DNA of 64,000 nt, taken from positions 1 through 64,000 of the forward strand of contig NZ_BLAE01000032.1 of the NCBI RefSeq assembly GCF_009687865.1, read 5' to 3'. Origin of the DNA: Acrocarpospora macrocephala (GTDB lineage: Bacteria; Actinomycetota; Actinomycetes; Streptosporangiales; Streptosporangiaceae). The translations under genes were made by a program, and so were the position numbers. Each line of letters opens with the position of its first letter. Within the stretch, counting starts at the first letter, position 1. Shown here one piece after another: positions 36,900-46,200 of the stretch. The notes under the pieces were generated by a model. It had not been told where the DNA came from. It searched no databases and saw nothing but the letters and a program-made list of their open reading frames with translations.

Positions 36900-37668
36900 C
36901 GACGTGATCGGCCGGTGGATGCCGTTCGCGAGCCAGACCGGCGCCGGACCCGGCGCGCTCGCGCTGTACTGCCTGCCGCACGCCGGCGGCGCCGCCTCCA
37001 CCTACCGGAGCTGGCAGCGCGTCCTGCCCGGGGTGGCCGTCCAGCCGATCCAGCTCCCGGGCCGGGACAGCAGGCTCAGGGAACCCGCCTACGACCGGAT
37101 GGGCCCGCTGGTCGCCGACCTCGCCGAGGTCATCCTGGCCGACGTCTCGCTCGGCTCGGTCAACCGCAGATACGCCCTGTACGGCCACAGCCTCGGCGCG
37201 CTCGTCGTGTTCGAGCTGGCCCGCGAGATCCGCCGCCGCGGCGGCCCGCCGCCGGTGCACCTGTTCGTGTCCGGCTCGGTCGCCCCGCAGCTCGCCTACG
37301 AGGACGGCAAGCCGGTCGGGCAGATGACCCGGCCCGAGGTCGTGTCGATGCTCCGCCAGCTGGGCGGCACGCCGGAGTGGCTGCTGGCCGACCCCGGCGT
37401 GCTGGACATGATCCTCCCGGCCGTGGTCGCCGACTTCACCATCAAGGAGACCTACGAGTACCGCGACGAGAAGCCGCTGGACCTGCCCATCACGGCCATG
37501 CCCAGCACCGACGACTCCCGGATCAAGGCCGACACCGTGACGCCGTGGGGGGAGCAGACCTCCGGGGAGTACGAGCTCCAGCCGTTCGTCGGCGGCCACT
37601 TCGCGGTGTTCGAGCAGGCCGCGCTGACCCACAAGCTCATCTCCAAAGCCCTGCTCAAATGGATGTGA
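36889..37668 (+). CDS. Type II thioesterase
   Basis: 259 aa, the usual size for discrete editing thioesterases of PKS and NRPS clusters. The alpha/beta-hydrolase nucleophile is Ser101 in Y-G-H-S-L-G-A; the catalytic His is His237 in G-G-H-F-A; CLPHAGGAASTY near the N-terminus is the oxyanion-side motif of the family. The gene overlaps the FkbH-like gene by 11 nt and the next gene by 10 nt. The likely job is removal of stalled or wrongly loaded acyl groups from carrier proteins. It could also help release product, because no PKS protein in the window has its own thioesterase domain, but that is speculation. Confidence 0.93.
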   Translation: MKSDDVIGRWMPFASQTGAGPGALALYCLPHAGGAASTYRSWQRVLPGVAVQPIQLPGRDSRLREPAYDRMGPLVADLAEVILADVSLGSVNRRYALYGHSLGALVVFELAREIRRRGGPPPVHLFVSGSVAPQLAYEDGKPVGQMTRPEVVSMLRQLGGTPEWLLADPGVLDMILPAVVADFTIKETYEYRDEKPLDLPITAMPSTDDSRIKADTVTPWGEQTSGEYELQPFVGGHFAVFEQAALTHKLISKALLKWM

Positions 37669-38267
37669 AGGACCCCTGCGTGTGGCGGGTCCACCTCGAT
37701 CAGCCGGACGGCGCGAGGTGGACCTCGCCGCTTTCCGGCCCGGAACGGGACCGCGCGGCGGCGCTGGCCGGCCCGGTCGAGCGCCGCCGCTTCACGGTCG
37801 CGCACAACGCCCTGCGCGCGGTCCTCGGCCGGCTCACCGGCGTGCCGCCGGCCAGGCTCGTCTTCGGTACGGAGCACAACGGCCGGCCGTATCTGGTCGG
37901 CCACCCGATCGACTTCAACCTGTCGCGCTCGGAGGAGTGGGCGCTGATCGCGGTGGCTCCGCCGGGCCTGCGGGTGGGCGTCGACGTCGAGCGCGTCCGG
38001 CACGACCTGGATCACCTGGCCATGGCCCGGCACCTGTACCAGCCCGCCGAGGTCGACCACCTGACCCGGGCCGCGTCCCCCGTAGAGGGATATTTCCGGT
38101 TCTGGTGTGCCAAGGAGGCGTATGTCAAGGCGGTCGGGGTCGGCCTGGCCGGCCTGCGGGACACGCTGGTAACGCCGGAAGGGAACGCGACGGTGGGTTC
38201 GTCGCGTTCCCTTCGCTGGCTGGATGTGGCGCCCGGTTACGCAGGCGCCGTCGTTACGACCGCTTAG
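37659..38267 (+). CDS. Sfp-type 4'-phosphopantetheinyl transferase
   Basis: 202 aa. The ATG at 37659 overlaps the thioesterase stop; translation starts MDVKDPCVW. The family signatures are clear: F-N-L-S-R-S-E-E-W, the Mg-binding V-G-V-D-V-E-R, and [10 protein letters not shown]. The C-terminus [11 protein letters not shown] is normal for actinomycete members. It converts apo carrier domains of the PKS proteins and of the FkbJ-like protein to the holo form. The gene converges tail-to-tail with the acyl-CoA dehydrogenase gene and overlaps it by 14 nt. A 15-bp perfect inverted repeat lies within its last codons. Confidence 0.93.
   Translation: MDVKDPCVWRVHLDQPDGARWTSPLSGPERDRAAALAGPVERRRFTVAHNALRAVLGRLTGVPPARLVFGTEHNGRPYLVGHPIDFNLSRSEEWALIAVAPPGLRVGVDVERVRHDLDHLAMARHLYQPAEVDHLTRAASPVEGYFRFWCAKEAYVKAVGVGLAGLRDTLVTPEGNATVGSSRSLRWLDVAPGYAGAVVTTA
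38178..38214. terminator. 15-bp perfect stem-loop inside a convergent gene end
   Basis: GAAGGGAACGCGACG (38178-38192), a 7-nt loop, then the exact complement (38200-38214). It lies in the 3' coding part of the phosphopantetheinyl transferase, about 40 nt past the stop of the converging acyl-CoA dehydrogenase gene. No U-run follows on the plus strand. A terminator for the minus-strand operon, or a bidirectional one, is the likeliest role. Confidence 0.6.
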
Positions 38268-39414
38268 ACACGGGCACTACGTACCGGCTGAACACCAGGT
38301 CCCGCAGCACGTCGTCGCCGCCCTCCACGATCGACACGTACCGCACGTCGCGCAGCAGCTTCCCGATCACCGCGTCGTGGGTGTACCCGACGCCACCGAA
38401 CATCTCCGACGCGGCCGAGGCGATCTGCCAGCCGGTCTGGCCGCAGAACATCTTCGTGGTCAGCGCCGACTTCAGCGTGCCCACCCGGAGGAACTCCTCG
38501 CCCGCGTCCGGCCGGGCCGCGATCTCGTCGTACTGGCGGGCCGCGGCCAGGCACTGGTTGGCCATCACGTCGATCTGCATCTCGAACTGGCCCAGCTTGG
38601 CCGCGAACACCGCGTTGTTGGCCAGCGCGGTCCCCTTGACCTGCTTGGACTTGCCGTACTCCATGCACACGTCGCGGATCCTGCGGGCGATGCCGAGCGC
38701 GGTCGTGGCGATCAGGATGCGGCTGGCGTTCAGCCCCACCTCCAGCAGCCGCAGCCCGTTGCCGCGCAGCACGTTGGCCGCCGGCACCCGGCAGTCGGCC
38801 AGCGTCACCTGGTAGGTGGCCGAGGACCGCAGCCCCAGCACATCCCAGCGCTTGTCGATCCGGATGCCCGGCGTGTCCCGGGGGACCAGCACGGCCAGGT
38901 AGCCGGCCGGATCGTCCTCGGCGCGGGCGATCACCACCAGGAAGTCGGCGAAGTCGGCGTTCGTGGAGAAGGCCTTCTCCCCGTTCAGCACGATGTGGTC
39001 CCCGTCGCCGCGGGCGGTCGTGGTGATCCTGGCCAGCTCGCTGCCGGCCGCGTGCTCGCTGCCGAGCGTCGCGCAGCAGCCGTTCCCGGCGACCAGCTTG
39101 CCCAGGTAGTGGTCCCGCAGCTCGGGGGACCCGTACCAGGAGAGCATGCTGGTCGTCAGGACCGGGATGAACAGGGTGAACGCGGCGCCGGCGTCGGCGT
39201 AGGCGAGGTCCGCGACGATCCGGACGCTCTCCTCCAGGCCGAGGCCGGGGCCGCCGTGCTCCTTCGGCACCCACCAGTTCGCCAGGCCGGTGTCGGCGAA
39301 CCGCTCGTACAGCGGGAGCGGGGCCTCGGCCAGCGAGTCGAGGTAGGCGTCCTTGCCGGTCAGCTCCCTGCGGGCGAACGCCTGGACCGCCCGCAGGTAC
39401 TCCGGTTGCTTCAT
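38254..39414 (-). CDS. Acyl-CoA dehydrogenase-like protein, pathway-specific
   Basis: 386 aa. Its ATG overlaps the stop of the upstream AT-less PKS gene by 4 nt, so the two are translationally coupled. It is a full-length member of the acyl-CoA dehydrogenase family (FAD-region motif [16 protein letters not shown] in place of the usual W-I-T-N). The base-bearing region reads [10 protein letters not shown], diverged from the E-G-x-x-E-I-Q-R seen in the FkbI-like protein of this window. Coupling to a PKS suggests oxidation of a carrier-bound chain or of a precursor, for example to introduce unsaturation. The substrate cannot be deduced. It is the last gene of the minus-strand operon. Confidence 0.9.
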   Translation of the reverse strand: MKQPEYLRAVQAFARRELTGKDAYLDSLAEAPLPLYERFADTGLANWWVPKEHGGPGLGLEESVRIVADLAYADAGAAFTLFIPVLTTSMLSWYGSPELRDHYLGKLVAGNGCCATLGSEHAAGSELARITTTARGDGDHIVLNGEKAFSTNADFADFLVVIARAEDDPAGYLAVLVPRDTPGIRIDKRWDVLGLRSSATYQVTLADCRVPAANVLRGNGLRLLEVGLNASRILIATTALGIARRIRDVCMEYGKSKQVKGTALANNAVFAAKLGQFEMQIDVMANQCLAAARQYDEIAARPDAGEEFLRVGTLKSALTTKMFCGQTGWQIASAASEMFGGVGYTHDAVIGKLLRDVRYVSIVEGGDDVLRDLVFSRYVVPVSKRS

Positions 39415-42400
39415 TCCGCCTCCCGGTCGTCGAGCAGCTCGGCCAGCAGGCGCACCGTCGGGCACTCCAGCAGGCCGGTCACCGGGACCGACGCGTTCAG
39501 CGCCTTGCGGATCCTGGTGGTCAGCTCGATCGCGAGCAGCGAGTGGCCGCCCAGCTCGAAGAAGTTGTCGGTGGCGCCGATCGGCTCGATGCCCAGCACC
39601 CGCGACCAGATCTCGGCCAGCGCCGCCTCGGTGCCCTCCTTCGGCTCCACGTACGGGTTGTTGAGGTCCGGCCGGGGGTGGCGCTCCTGCTCGTCGAAGT
39701 CGTCGTCGGCGCTGTGGATGTCGCCGGTGACCCACTGCGCCAGTCGGCCGTCCAGCGGTCCGGTCGAGATGACCAGGTGGCCGACCCGGTCGGTGGCCGA
39801 CAGGGCCCGCTCGAAGATGTCGACGCCCTCCGCGGGGGCCATCGCGAAGCCGACGACGGCCTCGCTGTGGCCTTCCAGGCGGCCGGCGTCGATGCTCCAG
39901 GTGTCCCAGTCGACGGTCACCCAGCGGCCCCGGTCGGATACCCGAGCCTGCCGGATGTAGGCGTCCAGCGCCGCGTTGGCCGCCGCGTACGGCGCGAGCG
40001 TCATGCCGCCCAGCACCGCCGCGATGGACGACAGCGTGACCCGCCGGTCCTGGGCATGCCCGCCGAGCACCTTCTGCAGCACATGGAAGCCCTTGACCTT
40101 GGCCGCCAGGTGGGCGTCGCACTGGTCGCGGTCCATCAGGTGGGCGAAGTTGAAGTACGCCCCGTCCTGCACGCCCGCGCCGTGCACCACGACGTCGATG
40201 CCGCCGAACCGCTCGACCGCGGCCGCGACGACGGCCGCCATCTGCGGCTCGTCCGCCACGTCGGCGGACAGGCACAGCACGCTCGCGCCCCGGCTCTCCA
40301 GGTCCAGGATGTTGCGGATGTGCCGGGCCGTGCGCTCGCCGCCGGGGGGAGTCTCGGCCAGATACGCGTCCCACTCCTCGCGGGGCGGCAGCGGTGACCG
40401 GGCGGTCAGGACCAGGTTGCAGCCGTACTTGCCGGCCAGGTGCCGGGACAGCACCAGGCCGACGTCGCCGAGGCCGCCGGTGATCAGCACGGTCTCGCCG
40501 TCCTTGATCGGGCGGGTCTCGTCGGTCAGCTCGTCGATGGGGAACGGCTCGTAGGTCCGCAGCCAGGTCTCGCCGGCGCGGACCGCGACCGGGCCCTCGT
40601 GCGGGGTGAGGATCGCGGCCAGGATCTGGGTGGTGAGCTGCCCGAGCGCGGCCTCGTCGCCGGCATCGACGGTGTCGGCGTCGATCGTGCGGGCCCGGAC
40701 CCGGGGGTTCTCCTGGGCCAGGCTCGGGGCCAGCGCCGCCAGGGTGGACTGCTCGGGGTGGCGCAGGTCCGAGCCGAGCACGCCGACCGCCCGCGAGGTG
40801 AGCAGGGCGAGCTCGGCGCGCGGCGCGGAACCGCTGTTGTCGACCAGCTCCCTGGCCAGCGCCAGCACGGAGTAGAAGCCGCGGCGCTGCTCGGCGTCGA
40901 AGTGCTCAGCCGGGTCCTGACCCGGCTCCGGCTCGACCCCGGCCAGGCTGAAGCCGTGGATGATCGCGCGCGGCGCGACCAGCAGCGAGTACAGCAGCTC
41001 GGCCATGTCATCGGGTTTGTCCGGCCGGATCGTGAAATTTCCGGCGTCGTCTTGGTCGAAGGTCGCGCCGCGGCGTACCGCGGTGACCTCGGCGCCCGCC
41101 GCGTTCAGGCGGTCGATCAGGGCCTCGCCCCGGGCGTCGTCGGCGAAGACCAGCCAGGGCCCGGCCGCCCGCAGCCGCTCGTCCAGGTCGGCGACCGCGA
41201 ACGGGCGCTGCTTCCAGGTCGGCAGGTACGTCCACTTCGACCGGTCGAACGTCTTGTCGTTGCTGACCGGGGCGGCCTGGATGTTCGGGTTGGCCTTGAC
41301 CCAGTAGTGGCGCTTCTGCCACGGGTATGTGGGCAGCTCGACCCTGCGGCCCGCGCCGCGGTGCAGCGCGGTCCAGTCGATCGCGCTGCCGGCCTGCCAC
41401 AGCCGGGCCAGCGTGGCCAGCAGCCACTCGGCCGCGGGCTCGCCGTCGGCGGGGGCGACGGTGATCTCCTCGGCCCCGGCGGGCACGTCCTCGCGCGTCA
41501 CGTGCACGCCGAGGCGGCGCAGCCCGTCCGCCAGCGCGCCGAGCGCGTCGCCGCGGTCGGTGCCGTCCTCGATGCCGAGCACGGCGTCGATGGCCGCGAG
41601 CAGCTCCGGCCACCAGGCATCCGGCACGCCCTGCGGCGTGACCAGGCGGACCTTCGGGTTGCGCCGCTGGGTCTTGGCGTTGATCCAGCGGGCGGAGTCG
41701 GCCAGCGCCAGGACCGCGTCGTCGCGGTCGGCGACCACGACCGCGCGCCGCAGCGCGAAGCCGCCGCGCGACACCTGCAGGGTGAACGCCACGTCCGCGA
41801 GGTCCTCGGCGGAGTCGCCGGCCAGATAGCCGGCGAGCCGCTCGCCGAGCTGGTTCAGCGCGGTCTCGTCGGCCGCCGAGAACGTCAGCAGGTGCGGGCC
41901 CGGCCGGTCAGGGCGGGGCGCGCGCGGCGGCGCCTGCTCCAGCACCACGTGCGCGTTGGTGCCGCCGAGGCCGAACGAGCTGACCCCGGCCCGGCGCGGG
42001 TGCGGCCCCTCGGGCCAGGGCTGGTGCTCGGTCAGCACGGTGAACCGGTCCCGCGCCGTGGCCAGCGCCGGGTTCGGCTGGACGTAGTCCGGCACGCCCT
42101 GCAGCAGCTCGTGCTTGAGGCTCAGCGCGGCCCGCATCAGCCCGGTCACCCCGGACGCCCGGTCCAGGTGGCCCAGGCTCGGCTTCAGCGAGCCGAGCAC
42201 GGCCGGGATCTCGCGCGGCTGGGTGAACACCCGGTTCATCGCGGCCAGCTCGATCGAGTCGCCCAGCATGGTGCCGGTGGCGTGGCACTCGACGTACCCG
42301 ATGGTGTCGGGTTTGACCCCGGCCACGCCGAGCGCCGATTCGATCACCTCGGCTTGGCCGTCCACGCCCGGCGCGGTGTATCCGGCCCGCATCCGGCCGT

Positions 42401-43223
42401 CGTTGTTGGCGGCCGAGCCGAGGATGACGGCGTGGATCACGTCGCCGTCGGCGAGCGCGTCCGACATGCGCTTGAGCGCGACCGTGCCGACGCCGCTGCC
42501 CATCACGGTGCCGCTCGCCTCGGCGTCGAAGCTGCGGACCTTCCCGTCCGGCGACATGATGCCGCCCTGCTCGTACAGGTAGCCGGCCGGCTGGGGGAGC
42601 GGCGTGAACGCGCCGCCGGCCAGCGCCAGGTCGCACTCGTAGGTGAGCAGGCTCTGGCAGGCCAGGTGCACCGACACCAGCGAGGTGGAGCAGAACGTCT
42701 GCACCGACACGGCCGGGCCGCGCAGGCCCAGCTTGTACGACACCAGCGAGGCCAGCGAGTCACGCTCGTTGCCGATCGCCATCAGCAGCGCCCCGCCGGG
42801 CTGGCGGGACAGATGGAAGATGTTCTGCACGATGTAGTCGGGGAACCCGCACCCGCCGAACACCGCGACCTGCCCCGGCACGTCGGTGGGGCAGTAGCCG
42901 GCGCTCTCCAGCGCCTCCCACGAGCACTCCAGGAACAGCCGGTGCTGCGGGTCCATCATCTCGGCCTCGCGGGGGTTGATCCCGAAGACCGTCGCGTCGA
43001 ACTTGTCCAGGTCGGCCAGCGGGCCGCCGATCCGCACGTAGCGCGGGTCGGCGAGCTGCCCCGGCTCGACGCCGGTCTCGCGCAGCTCCGCATCGGTGAT
43101 CTCGCGCAGTCCCTTGATCCCGGACAGTACGTTGCGCCACAGTTCCGCGACGCTGTCCGCGCCGGGGAAACGACCGGACATGCCGATCAGCGCCACCGCC
43201 GAGTCGTAGTCAGTTTCGCTCAT
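39411..43223 (-). CDS. AT-less PKS module KS-KR-ACP
   Basis: 1270 aa from the ATG complementary to 43221-43223, which overlaps the preceding PKS stop by 4 nt. KS about 8-430 has Cys near 176 (T-F-C-S-T-S-L), the first His in the variant E-C-H-A-T-G-T and the second in S-L-G-H-L-D, so it should be active. The KS-AT linker ([14 protein letters not shown]) and the post-AT linker ([12 protein letters not shown]) are both present. Between them only about 100 residues remain, with no GxSxGE and no HAFH or YASH motif: the acyltransferase core is missing. KR follows (TGGLGDVG near 915, LSSIAAV, APYAAAN), then ACP with LGGHSL near 1225. No thioesterase. Its extender must come from another acyltransferase, or the module acts without extension. 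Confidence 0.93.
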   Translation of the reverse strand: MSETDYDSAVALIGMSGRFPGADSVAELWRNVLSGIKGLREITDAELRETGVEPGQLADPRYVRIGGPLADLDKFDATVFGINPREAEMMDPQHRLFLECSWEALESAGYCPTDVPGQVAVFGGCGFPDYIVQNIFHLSRQPGGALLMAIGNERDSLASLVSYKLGLRGPAVSVQTFCSTSLVSVHLACQSLLTYECDLALAGGAFTPLPQPAGYLYEQGGIMSPDGKVRSFDAEASGTVMGSGVGTVALKRMSDALADGDVIHAVILGSAANNDGRMRAGYTAPGVDGQAEVIESALGVAGVKPDTIGYVECHATGTMLGDSIELAAMNRVFTQPREIPAVLGSLKPSLGHLDRASGVTGLMRAALSLKHELLQGVPDYVQPNPALATARDRFTVLTEHQPWPEGPHPRRAGVSSFGLGGTNAHVVLEQAPPRAPRPDRPGPHLLTFSAADETALNQLGERLAGYLAGDSAEDLADVAFTLQVSRGGFALRRAVVVADRDDAVLALADSARWINAKTQRRNPKVRLVTPQGVPDAWWPELLAAIDAVLGIEDGTDRGDALGALADGLRRLGVHVTREDVPAGAEEITVAPADGEPAAEWLLATLARLWQAGSAIDWTALHRGAGRRVELPTYPWQKRHYWVKANPNIQAAPVSNDKTFDRSKWTYLPTWKQRPFAVADLDERLRAAGPWLVFADDARGEALIDRLNAAGAEVTAVRRGATFDQDDAGNFTIRPDKPDDMAELLYSLLVAPRAIIHGFSLAGVEPEPGQDPAEHFDAEQRRGFYSVLALARELVDNSGSAPRAELALLTSRAVGVLGSDLRHPEQSTLAALAPSLAQENPRVRARTIDADTVDAGDEAALGQLTTQILAAILTPHEGPVAVRAGETWLRTYEPFPIDELTDETRPIKDGETVLITGGLGDVGLVLSRHLAGKYGCNLVLTARSPLPPREEWDAYLAETPPGGERTARHIRNILDLESRGASVLCLSADVADEPQMAAVVAAAVERFGGIDVVVHGAGVQDGAYFNFAHLMDRDQCDAHLAAKVKGFHVLQKVLGGHAQDRRVTLSSIAAVLGGMTLAPYAAANAALDAYIRQARVSDRGRWVTVDWDTWSIDAGRLEGHSEAVVGFAMAPAEGVDIFERALSATDRVGHLVISTGPLDGRLAQWVTGDIHSADDDFDEQERHPRPDLNNPYVEPKEGTEAALAEIWSRVLGIEPIGATDNFFELGGHSLLAIELTTRIRKALNASVPVTGLLECPTVRLLAELLDDREAE

Positions 43224-46200
43224 GACGTCCTTCCGCTCCGGAGCATGTTGCGCCGCTGTTCGATGCGCGACGAGCGCTGCTGCTCGCGCACGTCGGCCGT
43301 CTGCTCTTCCTTGGCCTCGCCCGCGGTGGCCGCTTCGGCGAGCGATGAGATCGTGGGCGACTGGTAGAGGATGTGCGGCGGCAGGTAGGACAGCCCCAGC
43401 GCCTTTCGGACTTCCGTGATGATCTCCATGCCCAGCAGCGAGTTGCCGCCCAGCTCGAAGAAGTTGTCGTGCACGCCGACCGACTCCAGGCCGAGCGCCT
43501 CGGTCCACACCTCGGCGATCTTCTCCTCGGTCTCGGACTGCGGCTCGACGAACGCGGTCGACAGGTCCGGCCGGGGGTGCCGGCCGAACGCGTCCCTGAG
43601 CTTCTTGACCGTCGCCTGGTGGCTCTCGATCGAGGACTTGCGGCTCATCGCGACCAGCGGCGCGAAGTCCTGCGTGGAGGCGACGACATGCCGCTCGCCG
43701 CTGGCCAGCACCCGCATCAGGGTCTCGAAGCCGTCCTCGTAGCTGAGCCCGAACAGGCCCCGGTACCAGGTGAAGTACTGCTTGGAGCCCTCGTCGTAGT
43801 TCTCCAGGCCCTCGGTCCAGCCGTTCCAGGTCCACTCGCACCAGTCGACCGAGGTGACCAGCGTGCCGGGCAGCGGGTCGCTGAGCGCGAACGAGTCCAG
43901 GAACGCGTTGGCCGCGCAGTAGTCGACCTGGCCCGCGCCGCCGCCGGTGGCGGACGTGGTGGAGGAGTACAGGGCGACGAAGTCGACCGGCACGTCCTTC
44001 AGCACCTCGGCCAGGGCCAGCGAACCGGCCACCTTCGGCGCCAGCGTGCGGTCGATGTCGGCCACCGTCTTGAACTGCATCAGGCCGACGGCCGGCACGC
44101 CGGCGCAGTGCAGCACGCCGTTGAGCTCGCCGAACTTCTCGATCGCCGCGTCCACCGCCCGCCGCACGTCCGCGACCTGGGACACGTCGCCGGCCACCGT
44201 GATGACCTCGGTGCCGCCGCCCTCCAGCCGGCGCAGTCCTTCGACGCGCCGCCGTACCTCGTCGGCGGTGGTGGGAGCGGCCAGGATCTGGCTCCACTGG
44301 TCCTTCGGCGGGACCGGGGTGCGGCCCATCAGGACCAGGTTGGCCTGGTATTTCTCGGCCAGCAGCTCGGCCATGCCCAGGCCGATGCCGCCCAGGCCGC
44401 CGGTCACCAGGTACGTCCCGCCGCGCCGCACGTGCACGGCTGGGTCGGTCCTGTCGATGTTGGCCGCGTCCAGCACCTCGTAGCCGGGCGTCCATCTGCG
44501 GCCTTCGCGCAGTGCGACGACCTGGTCGACGGGGTCGGCCCGCAGTTCGGCCAGCAGCCCACGCAGGGAGGCCGGGCCGGTGGTGGCGTCGATGTCGATC
44601 AGGCGGGTCTTGACCCTCGGGTACTCGACCGGGATGAGCCGGGTCGGGCCGAGCAGCGTGTTGCGCTCGGGGAGGATCGCGTCGCCGGTCAGCACCTTCT
44701 GGCTGCCGACGGTGACGATGTCCAGCGCCCAGGCCGGCAGGCCGAGGTCGACCGCCGCCCGGGCGAACGAGACCAGCGTGTGCAGGCCGCGCTTGAGGCA
44801 CTCCTGGGTGGCGTCGCCCCCGGCCGGGGCCGGGTCGGCGGTCCACAGGTGCACGACCCGCTCCGGCTGGAAGCCCCGGCTGCCGAGCGTGCGCAGCGCG
44901 GCGACGATGTCCTCCTGGGAACCCGGCCGGATGACGATGCCGTCAGGGCCGTCCTGGTACGCGTCGCCGGGCCGTACCAGCACGACCTCGTGGCCGAGGG
45001 CGTCCAGACCGCCGCGTACGGACGCGGTCAGCGTGTCGGCCAGGCCGGTGTCGGTGTAGACCAGCCACTTGGTGAGCTCTTCCTCGCGCACCAGCTGCGG
45101 TGCGGTCTGCCGCCACACCGGGACGTTGATCCACCGCTCGTCCGGCAGGCGCGGCAGCGCGGTCGCGATGCTGGTGGGGTCGCTCTCGTCCAGCATCGGC
45201 ACGCCGGTGCCCAGCGCGGACTGGTCGATCTCCAGCCAGTAGTCCTGGCGCTCGAACGGGTAGGTCGGCAGCGGCACCCGGCCGGGCGTCCAGTCGCCGT
45301 CCGGGCTGGCGTGCAGCGCCTCCCAGTCGACCGGCACGCCGGCCAGCCAGAGCTTGCCGACCGCGGTCGCGGTCGCGGCGAGCGTCTCGACCTGGTCGCC
45401 CTGGCCGGGCAGGGTGGTGACGATCAGCGGCCACTGGTTCCGGTCGCAGTCGGCGTGGCCGCGGGTCAGCGCGCCGAGCGACTGCCCGGGGCCGATCTCG
45501 GCCAGGGCCAGGTCGCCGCCGCGCAGCACGTGCGCGAGCCCGGCGCCGAATTCCACCGTCTCGCACATGTGGCGGGCCCAGTAGCCCGGGTCGGTGACGA
45601 GGTCGGCGGTGGCGATCGTGCCCGTGACGTTGCTGACGTAGGGGACGGCCGGCGGGTTCAGCGTCACGTTGGCGCTGATCCAGGAGGTCAGTTCGGTCGC
45701 GATCGGGGCGAGCATCCGGGAGTGGAACGCGTGCGTGGTCTGGAGCCGGCGGCAGCCGATCTCGGCCGACCTGAGCAGCGCGGCGGCGGCCGTGACGGCC
45801 TCCTCCGGCCCGGCCAGCACGAGCTGCGAGCCGGTGCGGACCGCGATGTCGAGATCGAGGTCGCCCAGCACCGACTTCAGCCGCTTCTCGTCGGCGGCCA
45901 CGGCCAGCATCGCGCCCTCCGGCTGGGAGGTGATCAGCTTGGCCCGGTAGGCGACCAGCCGCAGCGCGTCGGCCAGCGACAGCACCCCGGACAGGCAGGC
46001 CGCGACGTACTCGCCGAGGCTGTAGCCGACCATGATCTCCGGCTTGATGCCCCAGCTCATCAGCAGCCGGGCCAGCGCGTACTCGGCGACGAACACGGCG
46101 GGCTGGATCAGATGCGCGTTCGGGGTGGACTGCGGGGACGCGTCCCCGGTCCGGCCGAGCAGCGCGGCCAGGTCGGTGGCCTTCCCTGCTGCGGCCGCGA

